A stretch of DNA of 64,000 bases, taken from contig CM043958.1 of the NCBI GenBank assembly GCA_014529385.2, positions 123,806,817-123,870,816 on the forward strand. Direction: 5' to 3'. Origin of the DNA: Adiantum capillus-veneris (taxonomy: Eukaryota > Streptophyta > Polypodiopsida > Polypodiales > Pteridaceae). The translations under genes and the position numbers were made by a program. Positions 10,991-21,550 of this stretch are shown here, in pieces. The notes under the pieces were generated by a model that worked only from the letters and a program-made list of their open reading frames with translations, was not told the origin of the DNA and made no database searches. How positions within the stretch are numbered: the first letter of the stretch is position 1; every line of letters starts with the position of its first letter.

Positions 10991-12076
10991 GCTACTACAA
11001 GAGACCGCCACGAATGAGAGATTCCAAAAATGCATACTGACTCTCCATGCAAATAAAAAGTAGAAGATTTATTATGATAAGACCAACCAAGCATGACTAA
11101 TTTTTCTTAGAGGGATCCCCCATAGGCCTGTTAGAGGTGCCTCTGGAAGGCCATCGGACATGCTAAAGCTCGCCCATGAGTCTAGCTGTAGCTTCGTCCT
11201 TTTTGCCTATTTTCATTGCGTCCCTCCCTTGCATCTTCGCTTGGGAGCGTTTCTAATCACCCCGATAGAGTTGAGAAATGCCTTTACATTGGCTGTTGCC
11301 ATTACAATAGGGCTGAAAATGCTTAAGCTGTTGCTACCAACCAATGTGTAATCTATCGGGAGTAGGGCTACGAGATGCGCACATTACATTGAGAAGCTCT
11401 TTCTCTTGGCGAAGGGTCGTCCACTCTATGCGGGAGCGCTGTTTAGCTATTTCTATATGCCCTTTAGACTATATAGCTCTCTCTCCCTTTGGGCTGGCTG
11501 TAAGATCATAGAATCATAGAATACAACCAGCGCACGCAGAAAACAAGATTCGAAGTATTGTGAAAGGTTATTTATAACATACGGATTTGAAGTCGATTTC
11601 ACGCCGACCATTGCAAAAGCTTTGCAATTACCGTTTGGCTATTGTGTGCGCTCATCTCAGCAGCCAGTCTTGATGGATCGCACTCTCATGAAGAACCAGA
11701 GGTATCTCTCTCGCTCCCCCCCCCCCCCCCCACCCCCCAACCAAAAGAGCGCTAGGACTGAGCCTCTTCTTGATCAGGTAGAGCATGATCATACTACGTC
11801 AGCGAAGAGAATTATGAACCATTTTTACTCTATAAATCGGCAAACCTGGAGCAAATTGGCAAATTGGCAAATTGGGACAAGGTTGGCTCTCCCTCTCCTC
11901 ACTTCAGATTTCTGCATCTCCTTTTCTTACTCATTATGTAGCTAGGATAGACTTTCCCTTCTACAGATCTTGGGATGTGTGCCCACATACTTGAAAGGTG
12001 GGCTCATTACCTCTTGGCGAGATTTGATGCGCAGCCAAGGACCTGTCATTGATGGAACATGTAGCAGAGGGCAAGA

Positions 12077-12078
<2 letters not shown>
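10991..12078. other. non-coding stretch, C15 tract
   Basis: No gene was recognised. A C run with one A break lies at 11716-11738. The section 11100-11560 is more GC-balanced than its surroundings and differs in texture. It could be a decayed organelle-derived insert, but no organelle gene could be identified. Confidence 0.3.

Positions 12079-12170
<92 letters not shown>
12079..12170. repeat. inverted (CT)n-TATATA-(GA)n microsatellite
   Basis: About 14 CT units run into CATATATATATG and then about 24 GA units. The two arms are complementary, giving a potential long hairpin or cruciform centred near 12115. Confidence 0.95.
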
Positions 12171-12173
<3 letters not shown>

Positions 12174-12299
12174 ATTTGGTACCAAGAGTGCTCTTTGCAA
12201 CGAGTACAACTATTTAAATATGCAATGAAATAAATTTCAACTATTCAATATACCCAATTTGAGCATTCTTCTTTTACTTGGTTGGCCTAAATTGTTTAT

Positions 12300-12577
12300 G
12301 AGAAAGCAGGGAATTTCGTACAGGCTGCCATGTCAACAGTTCAGCGCAAATTTCGGGATGGTCTGACAACTGCCACGTCATCAGTGATTCACACAGAGGA
12401 AATTGTGTGTGTGTCTGGGAGTCCTGCTTTACTTTAATGTCTTTAGGTCACGTGGGCCCCTTCGGATGGGACATTGCAAGTTGGTAAAACTTCTTCTTCT
12501 TAGGGTTTAGGCCCCTCGGCCGAGATTGCAGGTTGGCTCTGTTCTTCAGTGGCTTGACACGTCAGCAGTTTGTGACA
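12300..12577 (-). mobile_element. A-family LTR fragment (truncated)
   Basis: The minus strand from 12577 begins TGTCACAAACTGCTGACGTG and continues with GGCCGAGGGGCCTAAACCC and a TGATGACGTGGCAG segment. It is collinear with the first ~280 bp of the A1 LTRs at 13806 and 22515. The U5 side, including the GGGGCGCC block, is missing. There is no polypurine tract beside it, so it is a truncated relic. Confidence 0.7.
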
Positions 12578-12934
12578 CCATCGTCATGCAGGCTTCTTGG
12601 CGGAGCAATGGCACTGGGTTCTAAAAACTGTGGTTCAATGGCACTTGGTTCTAAAAGTTGTGGTTCGATGGCACGAAGGTGTCGGAGCATTCCAACATTG
12701 TCACCACTTTGCAAGGTTTCGGGCACCCATTTCAATTCTGCGTGGGGCTTTATGCCAATGGCTGGTATGATGACGACAACATAAAGGGCTCCTAGGGCTC
12801 TTGCTAGGTGCGGTTCGGCCAGATTGAATCTCGTCCACCTTACTTATCAACCCTTATCCAGGCGAGTGGTGACGAAGTGTTAGCAGAGTTCATCATCTAC
12901 CTTACCCAGAAGAGTGAGAAGCAGGTGATCTAGA
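12578..12934. other. non-coding stretch
   Basis: It contains a short imperfect direct repeat (GGTTCTAAAA-TGTGGTTC, near 12618 and 12648). No gene was recognised. Confidence 0.3.

Positions 12935-12987
<53 letters not shown>
12935..12987. repeat. (CT)n-(CA)n compound microsatellite
   Basis: CT units (12935-12950) pass into CA units (12951-12987). Confidence 0.95.
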
Positions 12988-12989
<2 letters not shown>

Positions 12990-13226
12990 GCACACAGAGA
13001 TAGTGGTCTTCCTCTTAGTCTTCATTTCATGAGGCTTGATGTTGCTTCTTGGAGTCGTATAGGCCGCATGAGAAGCAATAACAACAAAGGAAATCACACA
13101 CATACACACGTACATGGGCACACAGAGATATTGGTCTTCCGCTTAGTCTTCATTTCACGAGGCTTGACGCTGCTTCTTGGGGTAGTCGTACAGGCCGCAT
13201 GAGAAGCAATAACAACAAAGGAAATC
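12988..13226. repeat. two-copy direct duplication of ~110 bp
   Basis: 12988-13095 and 13116-13226 are near-identical: both run from GGGCACACAGAGATA to CAACAAAGGAAATC with a few substitutions and one small indel. A CA-rich spacer of about 20 bp separates them. Confidence 0.9.
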
Positions 13227-13479
13227 TATCTTCGTTGTCATAGACAAAAATATTCACATTAATTAGTTCACAACCAAGAGATGACACTTCAGCCTACATT
13301 GATGTGACCCTCATAGCAAGCTAGCCATAACGGCAACGAGGCTGATGAAGAGAAGCATGAAGCAACTAAGAAGTCTCTATGCTGGAAGTTGTAGTTATTT
13401 TGAGTATAAGAAAACCACGAAGTCCTATTCAAAAGGCCTTTTTGGGCAATAAGGTCTCCAAATGTGGCCATTTGGCTAA

Positions 13480-13805
13480 TCTTGACCATTGTCTCCCAAT
13501 CAGATCGGATGGCGTAAGTGGCAGATCAGTCTTTCTTGGGCTTTTTGTCCCAAGTAATAGACGGAGAATCGAAGATGTGCAAAAGGAACTTGAGCAAGTA
13601 GAAAGGAGAGGAAGACCACAAAAGCCGTGGTGATGGTAGACATGATAGAGAAAGTGAACACTATAGTTGACATGATGGCAAAAGTCGTAGAAGAGATGAT
13701 GATGGTGATCATAGCGGACATTATCAACACGATGATGCAGACATTAGTCAACGTGAGATAAGGTATGAAAGATGAAGAGACCATGACAGAGAGGATGAAT
13801 ATAGA
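13480..13805 (+). pseudogene. Arg/Asp-rich coding remnant, 5' part (interrupted by A1)
   Basis: NRRRIEDVQKELEQVERR is readable near 13553. A shifted frame from about 13606 then reads charged text rich in Arg, Asp, His and Ser (GRHDRESEHYS, GKSRRRDDDGDHSGHYQHD, REIRYER, RDHDREDEYR) with two internal stops. The frame resumes after the A1 insertion at 23209 as RDCSHRDGD. Such alternating RD/RS tails occur in splicing-factor-like proteins, but no RNA-binding domain is visible. It is probably a decayed host-gene exon; the family is uncertain. Confidence 0.4.
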
Positions 13806-14468
13806 TGTCACAAACTGCTGATGTGTCCAAAGCCCTGAAGAAGGGAGTCAACTTGCAGATGTCGGCCGAGGGGCCTAAACCCTAAGAAGAAGAAGTCCTA
13901 CCAACTTATGGGGACCCCGTCCGATGGGGCCCCAAGAGACATCAAGGAATTAAAATAAAGCATGACCCACAAAGGCTTGTGACAAAACCTGATGACGTGG
14001 CAGCTGTACGACAGATTTTTGAAAATTGCGCTCGCATAATGACGTGGCAGGCTATACGGATTTCCGTGTTTTGCGTTGACTGATGATGTGGCAGGTTGTA
14101 TGGATTTCCGCTGGCAGCTTTTTAGCATTGCTTTTGGACCAAAAGCTTTTGAGTTTGAAGGCTTTTCATGTAAAACTGCTTTTGGGGCCTAGGGCCTTTA
14201 AATATGAGGTTAGGGCTCATTCTCTGGCATGCTACCTGGAGAAGGTGCAGAGCGTGGAGTTCCGTCTTGTACTGTGTTGATGCAATATAAAGAAATACCG
14301 AAAGGGGCGCCAAGGTTTGGGGCCAATACTCTCTGGGGTGGAATTCCGCCACTTCGTAGCGCGTGTCGTCTCTCTCTCTCTCTCTCTCTCAGTTCAGTTG
14401 TTATTTAAGTGTTAAAAGTCTGTTCAGTCTCTTCTTTTCTATTGGCACGTGGTGCCCGTCTTGTGACA
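13806..14468 (+). repeat. A1 5' LTR
   Basis: 663 bp, TG…CA. It contains GACGTGGC-type boxes, a TATA-like TTTAAATAT at 14197-14205, the shared 36-bp block at 14289-14324, a (CT)n tract near 14370-14390 and an initiator-tRNA primer site immediately downstream. Confidence 0.92.
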
Positions 14469-14469
14469 A

Positions 14470-14481
14470 TGGTATCAGAGC
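14470..14481 (+). promoter_or_regulatory. primer binding site, initiator tRNA-Met
   Basis: TGGTATCAGAGC lies one base after the 5' LTR. It is complementary to the 3' end of plant initiator tRNA-Met and is the usual minus-strand primer site of plant LTR elements. Confidence 0.9.
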
Positions 14482-14689
14482 ATCAGGCGTGTGCTTTCTG
14501 AAAGCATACCGGTCCTACCAAAGAGCAGACAGAGCAAGATCGCACTTCCAAAGTTCATTGGAAATTTTAGCTTCGTGCTCCGACCCTGGACTTACTAGCC
14601 ACTCCCACTTTTACTACATCGCGCATCGGGTGCACTCCCATCTTCACCGCTCATGTCTTACAGGGCATAAGCCATTAAGATCACTTGCA

Positions 14690-15060
14690 AAAGAAGGATC
14701 CAAGATTTGCTTCGAGTCACTGTTTTTCTCAGAGGCAGTGCCATGCAGATGTTTTATAGCTACCAAGTAGCACACTCTAAGGACTTGGTAGGCTTTCAAG
14801 AAAATCTTTGTTCGAAGTTATATGGTTTTTGACATCTTCTTTCGGAGTGCAACTTCTGGCAGAGTGGGGTATGTTGAAATGCTTGCCATGGAAACCCTAG
14901 CAGATTATAACTTGAAATTTCTCGACATCTCTCAGTAAATGTCTCTTCACGAGCAGATGACCTTGGAGGTCCAGTGCGATTGCTATATTTGGACTACCAT
15001 CGCCGCCAAAGAAACACTGTTTGTCCAAGAGTTGATGCGACTTTTTGAGCTCTATTGATG
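14690..15060 (+). pseudogene. gag: A1 gag-core remnant
   Basis: Collinear with the better-preserved A2 copy at 58909-59304. Readable pieces include the KLYGF/FDIFFRSATSGRVGYVEMLAMETL area and, after a TAA at the codon where A2 has TAG (59164), MSLHEQM. These correspond to the central W…F..LF and EQ…LG…E stretches of the Ty3 gag core. Frameshifts remove any complete product. Confidence 0.5.
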
Positions 15061-15269
15061 TCGAGATTGCTTTGTAAGTTTGAAATCTGTGTGAGAACTT
15101 GTTTGATGATCGTGTTTGGAATTTGTTTGAAATGGATGGTATCTGGTTTGAACCTATCTTGGTGCCGATTTGAATTGTCCGACTCTGGTTTAATACTGGT
15201 TTCAATGATTGGTGATATTACTCCCGGGTGGAGTAGTGAGAAATGATGTTTGAGAATGCTTGTTCATAC

Positions 15270-15565
15270 TCATGGCCCGGACCCTTGTGGTTATTTGCGG
15301 GGGGAGTATTGAATGATTGAAAAGTGTTGTTTGTACTCATGGCCCGGACCTGTATGGTTATTTACGGGGGGAGTATTAAGAAGTCTGAGCAGTGGTTACT
15401 CTCAGCACCTCCAAATGATGCAGGCTGCGGTCTGGGAGCATTTGGTTGTAAAAGGCCTCTATATCTCATGACCCGGACCTTTTTAGGTTATTTGCGGGAG
15501 GAGTGATGAGGGAGTCGTTGAACAGCTCATGGCCCGGACCTAGATGGTTATTTGGGGGGGAGCGT
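15270..15565 (+). repeat. A1 GGCCCGGAC motif array (4 copies)
   Basis: Four copies of a ~37-bp unit (CATGGCCCGGACC, a 5-7 nt gap, GGTTATTT, then a G-rich GCGGGGGGAG) start at about 15271, 15338, 15467 and 15528. The spacing is irregular. A2 carries five copies. The role is unknown; it could be a packaging or expression signal, or a G-quadruplex-prone tract. Confidence 0.85.
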
Positions 15566-15603
15566 TCATCGGCGGCTTTATGTTTCTATGTCTTGTAACA
15601 TGC

Positions 15604-16249
15604 TGTCACAAACTGTGACGTGGCTGCCTAGTGTTGAATGATGACGCGGCTGTCCAGTGCTGCAGGAAACCCTAATTGCAGGAAACCCTAACTGCTGACG
15701 TGGTAGTGTGTACGGCATGACACGTGGCAGCAGTACGGACGTCCGTGACTTGCGGCGTGAATTGCGGCAGCAGTGCTGACGTGGCTGAGTGCTGTACTGT
15801 AGCTTTTTGGCAGCTTTTGGTCATTGCTTTTTCTACGCAATGCAGGCCAGAGAGAGGGAGAAGTTCTTGCTTTATTTTAATAAAGCATAGGAGAAAGAGA
15901 GAAAAAGAGCTTTTGCTTTATTTTGATTTTTTAGCTTTTAAAAGAAGCTTTTGGGGCTCTGCTTTTGGCATCCCTTGTACTCTTTAAATAAGCTGGCAGG
16001 GGTCTCACCACTCAGAGCATCTGGACGCAGAGTCTGAGTGTGAGCGCTTGCCCGCACTCTTGTACTTTGAACTCAGATTAATACAAAAAGAAATACCAAG
16101 AGGGGTGCCAGTCTTTGGGGCCAATATCTCTAGGCACAGAACTCCGCCGGGCCAGTGTCGAATAAATTGTGAACTGTGAACTGTTTTGAAGTGGTTATTT
16201 GGGTGCTGTTGTGGTAGACTCTTGACTTGGAGTGTCCAAGTCTGTTACA
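15604..16249 (+). repeat. B 5' LTR
   Basis: 646 bp. It has TGACGTGG boxes at 15616, 15696 and 15777, a variant at 15642 and CACGTGG at 15721, a 12-bp palindrome ACGGACGTCCGT at 15735-15746, a TATA-like TTTAAATA at 15983-15990, and the shared block at 16087-16122. AATACAAA just before the block is a plausible poly(A) signal. Confidence 0.93.
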
Positions 16250-16250
16250 G

Positions 16251-16262
16251 TGGTATCAGAGC
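16251..16262 (+). promoter_or_regulatory. primer binding site, initiator tRNA-Met
   Basis: TGGTATCAGAGC lies one base downstream of the B 5' LTR. Confidence 0.9.
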
Positions 16263-16318
16263 ACGGCTGAGTTCTCTTCTACGGGAAATCTGATCCCTAA
16301 TTTTTTTCCGCGGCACCT

Positions 16319-17863
16319 ATGGCTTCTGACAAAGATCAATCGACTCCCTCGGCATCCGAAGATGCGGGAAGGGATCACAACGAAGATTCAGGCAAGGAGT
16401 ATGGCCCCCCTCGGCCTACTCGGGCGGAGCGTCGAGGGATGGAGCGGAGCGTCAACGATTGATCAGTGACGCAACAAAGATGATGCTTAATTTTGCCAAG
16501 GACTCGAAAATGGCGAAATATATGAGCAAGACCTCTTTGGAGGAAGAAAACCACACCGCCACCCCCAAAACCCGCTCTCAAGAAACCTCCTGCTCCCAAG
16601 AAGTAATTAGAAGAGGTGGTTGATGCACGAATTGCTCAGCTTTTTGACGCACACAACAAAGCTGAAAAGCACGGCAAAAAGCAAAAGAAAGGCACTGACT
16701 TCCCGGGTTATTTGGGTCGTCACTCGACATTTGAAAAGGCAAAGAAATAGAAGAAGCGTGTTTGATTTGAAGGAGTACCCAGTTCTTCTTCTTCTTCTTC
16801 TTCTAGTTCTTCTAGCTCATCTGACTCGAGTGAAGAAGACCGAAAAGGCAAAAAGCGAAGCAAAAAGCAATGCTTTGGAAAGGGCAAGAAAAAGGCAAAG
16901 AAGGAAAGGGCAAGAAAAAGACAAAGAAGTCTAAATCTCTCCCCGTCATTGACAGCTCTACAGAGGACTCGTTTACAGACAGTTCGGACTTTGATGACAA
17001 CTTTTATGCAAAGAAGAAGAATTTTACAAAGCCAACTAGTATGACTTTCTGGAAGACAAAAGCAAGAAAGTCAGAGAGTTTAAGGAAGGTGGACAGTCAA
17101 TTAAATTTGACACGTTTTCTGGTTATAGAGATGCTTCGAAGGCTTTGTCTTTTGTACAGCAGTTTGACATTGCTTTCACAAGAGGGCGTTACTCAGAACA
17201 CTCTAAGATTCGGAGAGCTGCCTTTAACTTTAGGGGGAATTCTCGAACTTGGTGGTCCATGCTTCTATTAAACAAGACTGCGCCAGTTAAATGGCTGAAA
17301 TTCAAGAGGCTTTTTATTTTCTTCTTGGCTGACTCGAGAGTATGAACGTGATATATGAACTGCTTGGAACCATTTAAGGATGACCAAGAAAGATACAGTG
17401 GACGCTTATTGCGAGAGATTCTGGAGCTCTTTTCTGCTCGCCTCTTCGTTTAAGAAGATCTCGTTCAAGGAGCTTGGGTCTACCTATAGAGATCCGAGAT
17501 CATTGCTTAGAACAAAAGTCAGCTTCCATTCAGGAGTTGATGAGTCATGCGAAACGGGGTTTTGCCATTCACTTTGGTAGTCTGACTTACCCCACAGATG
17601 AGATCATGACACAAAGAGTCGAACAGACTTTGAAAAATGAAAGTAGAAAGAGAAAGAGCAATCCAAAACAAAAAAATAAGGATGCACGACCCAAGCTTAC
17701 TCCTCAACAGAAGGCTCTCTACTTCAAGGAGGGGAAGTGCTTTGAATGCGGGGAAACTGGGCATATCTCCGCGAAGTGCCCTAACAAGGCACCGAATGAA
17801 CAGGATGAAGAAAGGCCAGAAAGTTCCAAAGCAGTTGAGAAACGTGGCAGAAAAGGCAGATAA
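16319..17863 (+). pseudogene. gag: B gag, frame-broken
   Basis: ATG at 16319 starts MASDKDQSTPSASEDAG, as in C, D and E. Later pieces in shifting frames are a Lys-rich block with KGTDFPGYLGR, a poly-Ser stretch coded by a TTC microsatellite (16786-16812), the gag core with NKTAPVKWLKFKRLF (about 17270), and a CCHC zinc knuckle CFECGETGHISAKC (17738-17779). Gag forms the particle and binds RNA. Many frameshifts and stops occur, so this copy is not functional. Confidence 0.85.
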
Positions 17864-17899
17864 AAAGCAGAACTGGTACCACATTGCGTGGGGCCTAAA

Positions 17900-18300
17900 C
17901 CGAATCAAATGAATGAAAGTACAAACTTTGCCGCTTTTGGGGCAAAGTGAAAGATCAGGAAGCTCTTTTGAAGGAGCCAAGGCCAACTTCTTTTCACTGG
18001 GAATTGGCGGCTCGATTTGGAATTACGCCCAATAGGTTGAGGCCACAGGCGGAGGTAGTTCGAGTGGCACCCGGACGGGATGTTGCCATTACACCGAGCA
18101 TTGGCAAACTTCGTTTGCAATGACAGGGGTGTTTAGGGCACGAGGAGTTTTACGTATTTGCCTTGGAAGGTTGTGACGTTCTACTTGAAATCCCTTGGTA
18201 CCACAACAACAATGCCGTGGTTGACTACTGGGCCGAGAAAGTGACTTTGACAAATGAAGGGCTCAGAGATTGTACTTGATGAACTTCAGTTTCTTTACTC
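17900..18300 (+). pseudogene. pol: B protease region, catalytic Asp deleted
   Basis: Aligned with C (28083-27700), the stretch coding for the catalytic F-D-G-G is replaced by a short deletion near 17963-17980 (GAAGCTCTTTTGAAGGAGCC). Flanking protease text is retained, for example the RDVAIT-like and PSIGKLRLQ segments. Element E carries the identical junction at about 41617-41637. Confidence 0.8.
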
Positions 18301-18439
18301 ACTTTTTTTTGGGAGAGAACTAAAGGATGGATGAATGTCGAATATGTTTTGACCTGAACAAAAGAATGCCAATATTTTCTCCACACTCATGCCGATTGCT
18401 TTTCAAAGGGCTTGCCAGGCGAGTTACCATTCGCTCGTC

Positions 18440-19790
18440 CTGAAGATCATACTATTGATTTGATACTAGGAAGTACACCACCGAACCGGCCACCTTACCG
18501 TGTGAGCCGAGCCCAGAACGAAGAGATTATGAACCAAGTGAAAGACCTCTTGGAAAAAGGGTCTTGTCCAGCCTAGTACTTCACCGTATTGCTCTCCTGT
18601 GTTGTTGGTTTTGAAAAAAAAACAGACGGATCTTGGAGAATGTGCATCGATTATAGAGCTCTCAACAAAATCACCATCAAGAACAGATTTCCGATTCCTA
18701 GGATCGATGATATACTCGACAGATTACAGAGATCCTCGTGTTTTAGCAGGATTGATTTGAAGAGTGGATATCATCAGATCCGAATCGCGTCGGGAGACGT
18801 CTACAAGACAGCCTTTCGGACGACTTTTGGGTTATTTGAGTTTTTGGTGATGCCTTTTGGCTTAACCAATGCTCTTGCGACATTTAACCGGATGATGGAC
18901 ATGATTTTTCGAGAGTAAGGCTATTTGTTGGCACTTTCTTTGACGATATTATTGTTTTCTCCGAGAATGAGGCAGAACATAGAGATCATCTGCTTCAGGT
19001 CTTTCAGGCATCACGCGATCACAAGTTAGTGATTATTGCGAAGAACAATGAATTTTCCTACCAAAGTTACACTTTTTGGGACACATTGTGTCAGCAGCAG
19101 GAGTGCTGATAGATCCGGCCAAGATAGAGACTATTCATTATTGGCCAGATTTGCAGGATGTCCATGAAATTTGAAACTTCTTGGGATTGTGTTCGTACTA
19201 TAGGCAGTTCATTCGAAAGTTTGCAGAGGTTGCTTCCCCTTTGCATATCTTGACACAGAAAGGAGTCCTTTTCTCGCGGGGACCCACAGAAGTGACTGCC
19301 TTTCAGGAATTGAAACATAATTTGACTACAGGACCGGTTTTTGACTTTGCCAGATTTGCAGAAGTCGTTTGAAGTATATTGTGATACTTGTGGTCGTAGT
19401 CTGGATGCGGTCTTAATACAAGAAGGCCAAATGTCATTGCCTATGAGAGCCGATTGTTTTTAAGGCCGGAATGGACAGTACAGATATGTGAGAAAGAGCT
19501 TTTGGCGGCTATCCATGCTCTTATTCAGTGGCGACATTACCTACTCGGAGCCAATTTTACGGTTTCACAGATGATTTGAGTTTACGCTACTTCTTGTCAC
19601 TGAAGCAGCTATCGGAAAAAGCAGATGCAGTGGGCAAACATCTTGTCACGGTTTACTTCCGGATTGTCCATGTGCAGGGACAAAAGAAATTGGTGGCAAA
19701 CACTTTGTCCCGAAAGCCGTTGGTTCTGGCTATTTCCACGATCCATCATAGGAACTTCGAGGATATGGTCGATCAGTACGCCACAGAACA
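18440..19790 (+). pseudogene. pol: B reverse transcriptase and RNase H, frame-broken
   Basis: A 110-codon open piece (18589-18918) holds [35 protein letters not shown] and [10 protein letters not shown], the standard RT blocks. After a frameshift, VGTFFDDIIVFS (about 18935) contains the F-F-D-D catalytic motif. RNase H is recognisable from CDTCGRSLDAV (about 19380) to LSRKPLVLAIS (about 19720). Several frameshifts occur. Confidence 0.85.
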
Positions 19791-19839
19791 ATATATTCAG
19801 TTGAATACAGAAAGGGGAGAGACTCTTCCATTCGGGATG

Positions 19840-20990
19840 GCTACTTGATGAAGAAAACCATGTTGTGCGTTACACAGCCGTTGAGGGAAAAGGTTCTAAC
19901 CGAATGCCACTGTTCGTCTTTTACGAGTCACCGCGGCATTGCCACCACCTTGAAAGGATATGGACGAGTTTGTGCGCAGTTGCTTGGTATTCTAGAAGGT
20001 CAAATTTGGCAGGCATAAAGCACAGGGATTGTTACAGCCTTTTACCCATACCCGCCTTGGGAAAGTATTGCAATGGATTGTATCTCCCGAGAACACGTGG
20101 GCACGATTGTTTATTGCCCAGGTCTTCAGATTACATGGCATGCCTAAGACGATTGTCTCCGACAAGGACCCCAAGTTCACGAGTTTGTTTCGGACGGCTA
20201 TTTGGAAGAATATAGGCACGCGGTTGCAGTTCTCGTCATCGTTCCACCCGCAGACTGACGGGCAATCAAAAATTGCTAATTCAGTGGTACTGGATTAGTT
20301 GAAGTCTTCTTGGTTGGATCAGAAGACTACTTGGGAAAGGTTTTTACCTTTGGTGGAATATGCTTACAGAAACACGCTTAACTCTTTGATGGGGAAGATG
20401 CCATTTGAGGTTTTTGAATTTGCTACGAAGGTTCTATCCTTCCTTAGCGCGAAAGATACGATTTTTCTTTGAAGCCGACCAGTTCACGAGGGACTTGGTC
20501 CGGAAGGCTTTGCAGAAATTTCAGGAAAGACAGAAAAAGGCAGCAGATCACCGTTGTCACGATTTGAAATTGAAGGAGAAGGATTGGGTCCCGAGAAAGA
20601 TAAAAAAAGGGAAAGGAGCGGCTTCTTTGAAAGCTAAGCATGAGATAGTGTGGACCTTTCCAGATTTTCCGAAAAGATAAATGATATCTCCTTTGGACTG
20701 AAGCTACTAGAATACTTGGAGGATTCACAATGTTTTTTATGTGAGTCTCTTAAAGCCCTTTGAAGGCGGTGTGCTCGATGATGGGAAGCTAGATATGCAA
20801 CCCAAATTGAACGAAAATGAGCAGATACTCGTTCTTGAACAGAAATTGGCACAGAAAGAAAGAAGGTAAAGCGAACTGACGGTTATTGGTTAAATTCAAG
20901 ACCTGCTTCGCAATGGATGCAAAGCGAATTGAGGAGGAAGACCTAGCAGATATTCCTCGGAATGTGTAAAGCTTTTGGTTTAGCATAGTC
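19840..20990 (+). pseudogene. pol: B integrase and chromodomain, decayed
   Basis: The zinc-finger part is partly preserved near 19870-20000. The core has lost the segment between the first and second catalytic Asp. TIVSDKDPKF (near 20145) keeps the second Asp, but DGQSKIAN (near 20265) has Lys in place of the catalytic Glu. A chromodomain is faintly visible at 20811-20975 (ILVLEQKLAQKE, WLNSRP). Non-functional. Confidence 0.8.
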
Positions 20991-21511
20991 TATTCCAAAT
21001 GGAACCCAGAATTCAGCTTGGCCGGAGATCTGGTGCAGTGGGTTTGCACAAGAGGGGAGTTACTCCGCTCCTTTGTCAACATATGCCTCGATTTTTAGAA
21101 TACTAGAGTCACTGATGTCTCTTTGAGCTTTAGGGATACTAAGAGTTGACAGTATTCTGTTGTAGGACTTTATGAAATGGAATTCCTGAGTATAAAACTG
21201 ATTTGTTCTTGACTTGTTTTTAAGTGCAGGAACTGATAGACGAAATGACTGCAGCATTTTGTTCTAAATGATCTCGAATAGACATGGTTGCAATAGGAGT
21301 TAGTCAATCGGGCATCTATGAGTTCCCGATTGGATCTAGATGCGATTGCTAACTACATTGCCGATAAATCATGGTCTAAGATCCGAGAAGATTGAATGTC
21401 ATGATATGTGACTGTTGATTGGTACGTGTGCTAGATGTGTGTTCCTAGTACGTAGGTACTAACAGTCAGCGTCTGCTAAGACGGTTTATGGCCTTTGTCT
21501 GTTTTGCAGGC

Positions 21512-21529
21512 GTAACCGAGGGCGATTAC
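21512..21529 (+). promoter_or_regulatory. stem-loop upstream of polypurine tract (B)
   Basis: GTAACCG-AGGG-CGATTAC: 7-bp stem with one mismatch and a 4-nt loop, 21 nt before the 3' LTR. It is collinear with the intact stems in C, E and I. Confidence 0.75.
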
Positions 21530-21550
21530 AATGCTTTTAAGGGGGGGGTA

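Noticed and set aside
11100-11560. nuclear copy of mitochondrial or plastid DNA
   Set aside because: Composition looks different from its surroundings, but no organelle gene or known intergenic sequence could be recognised.
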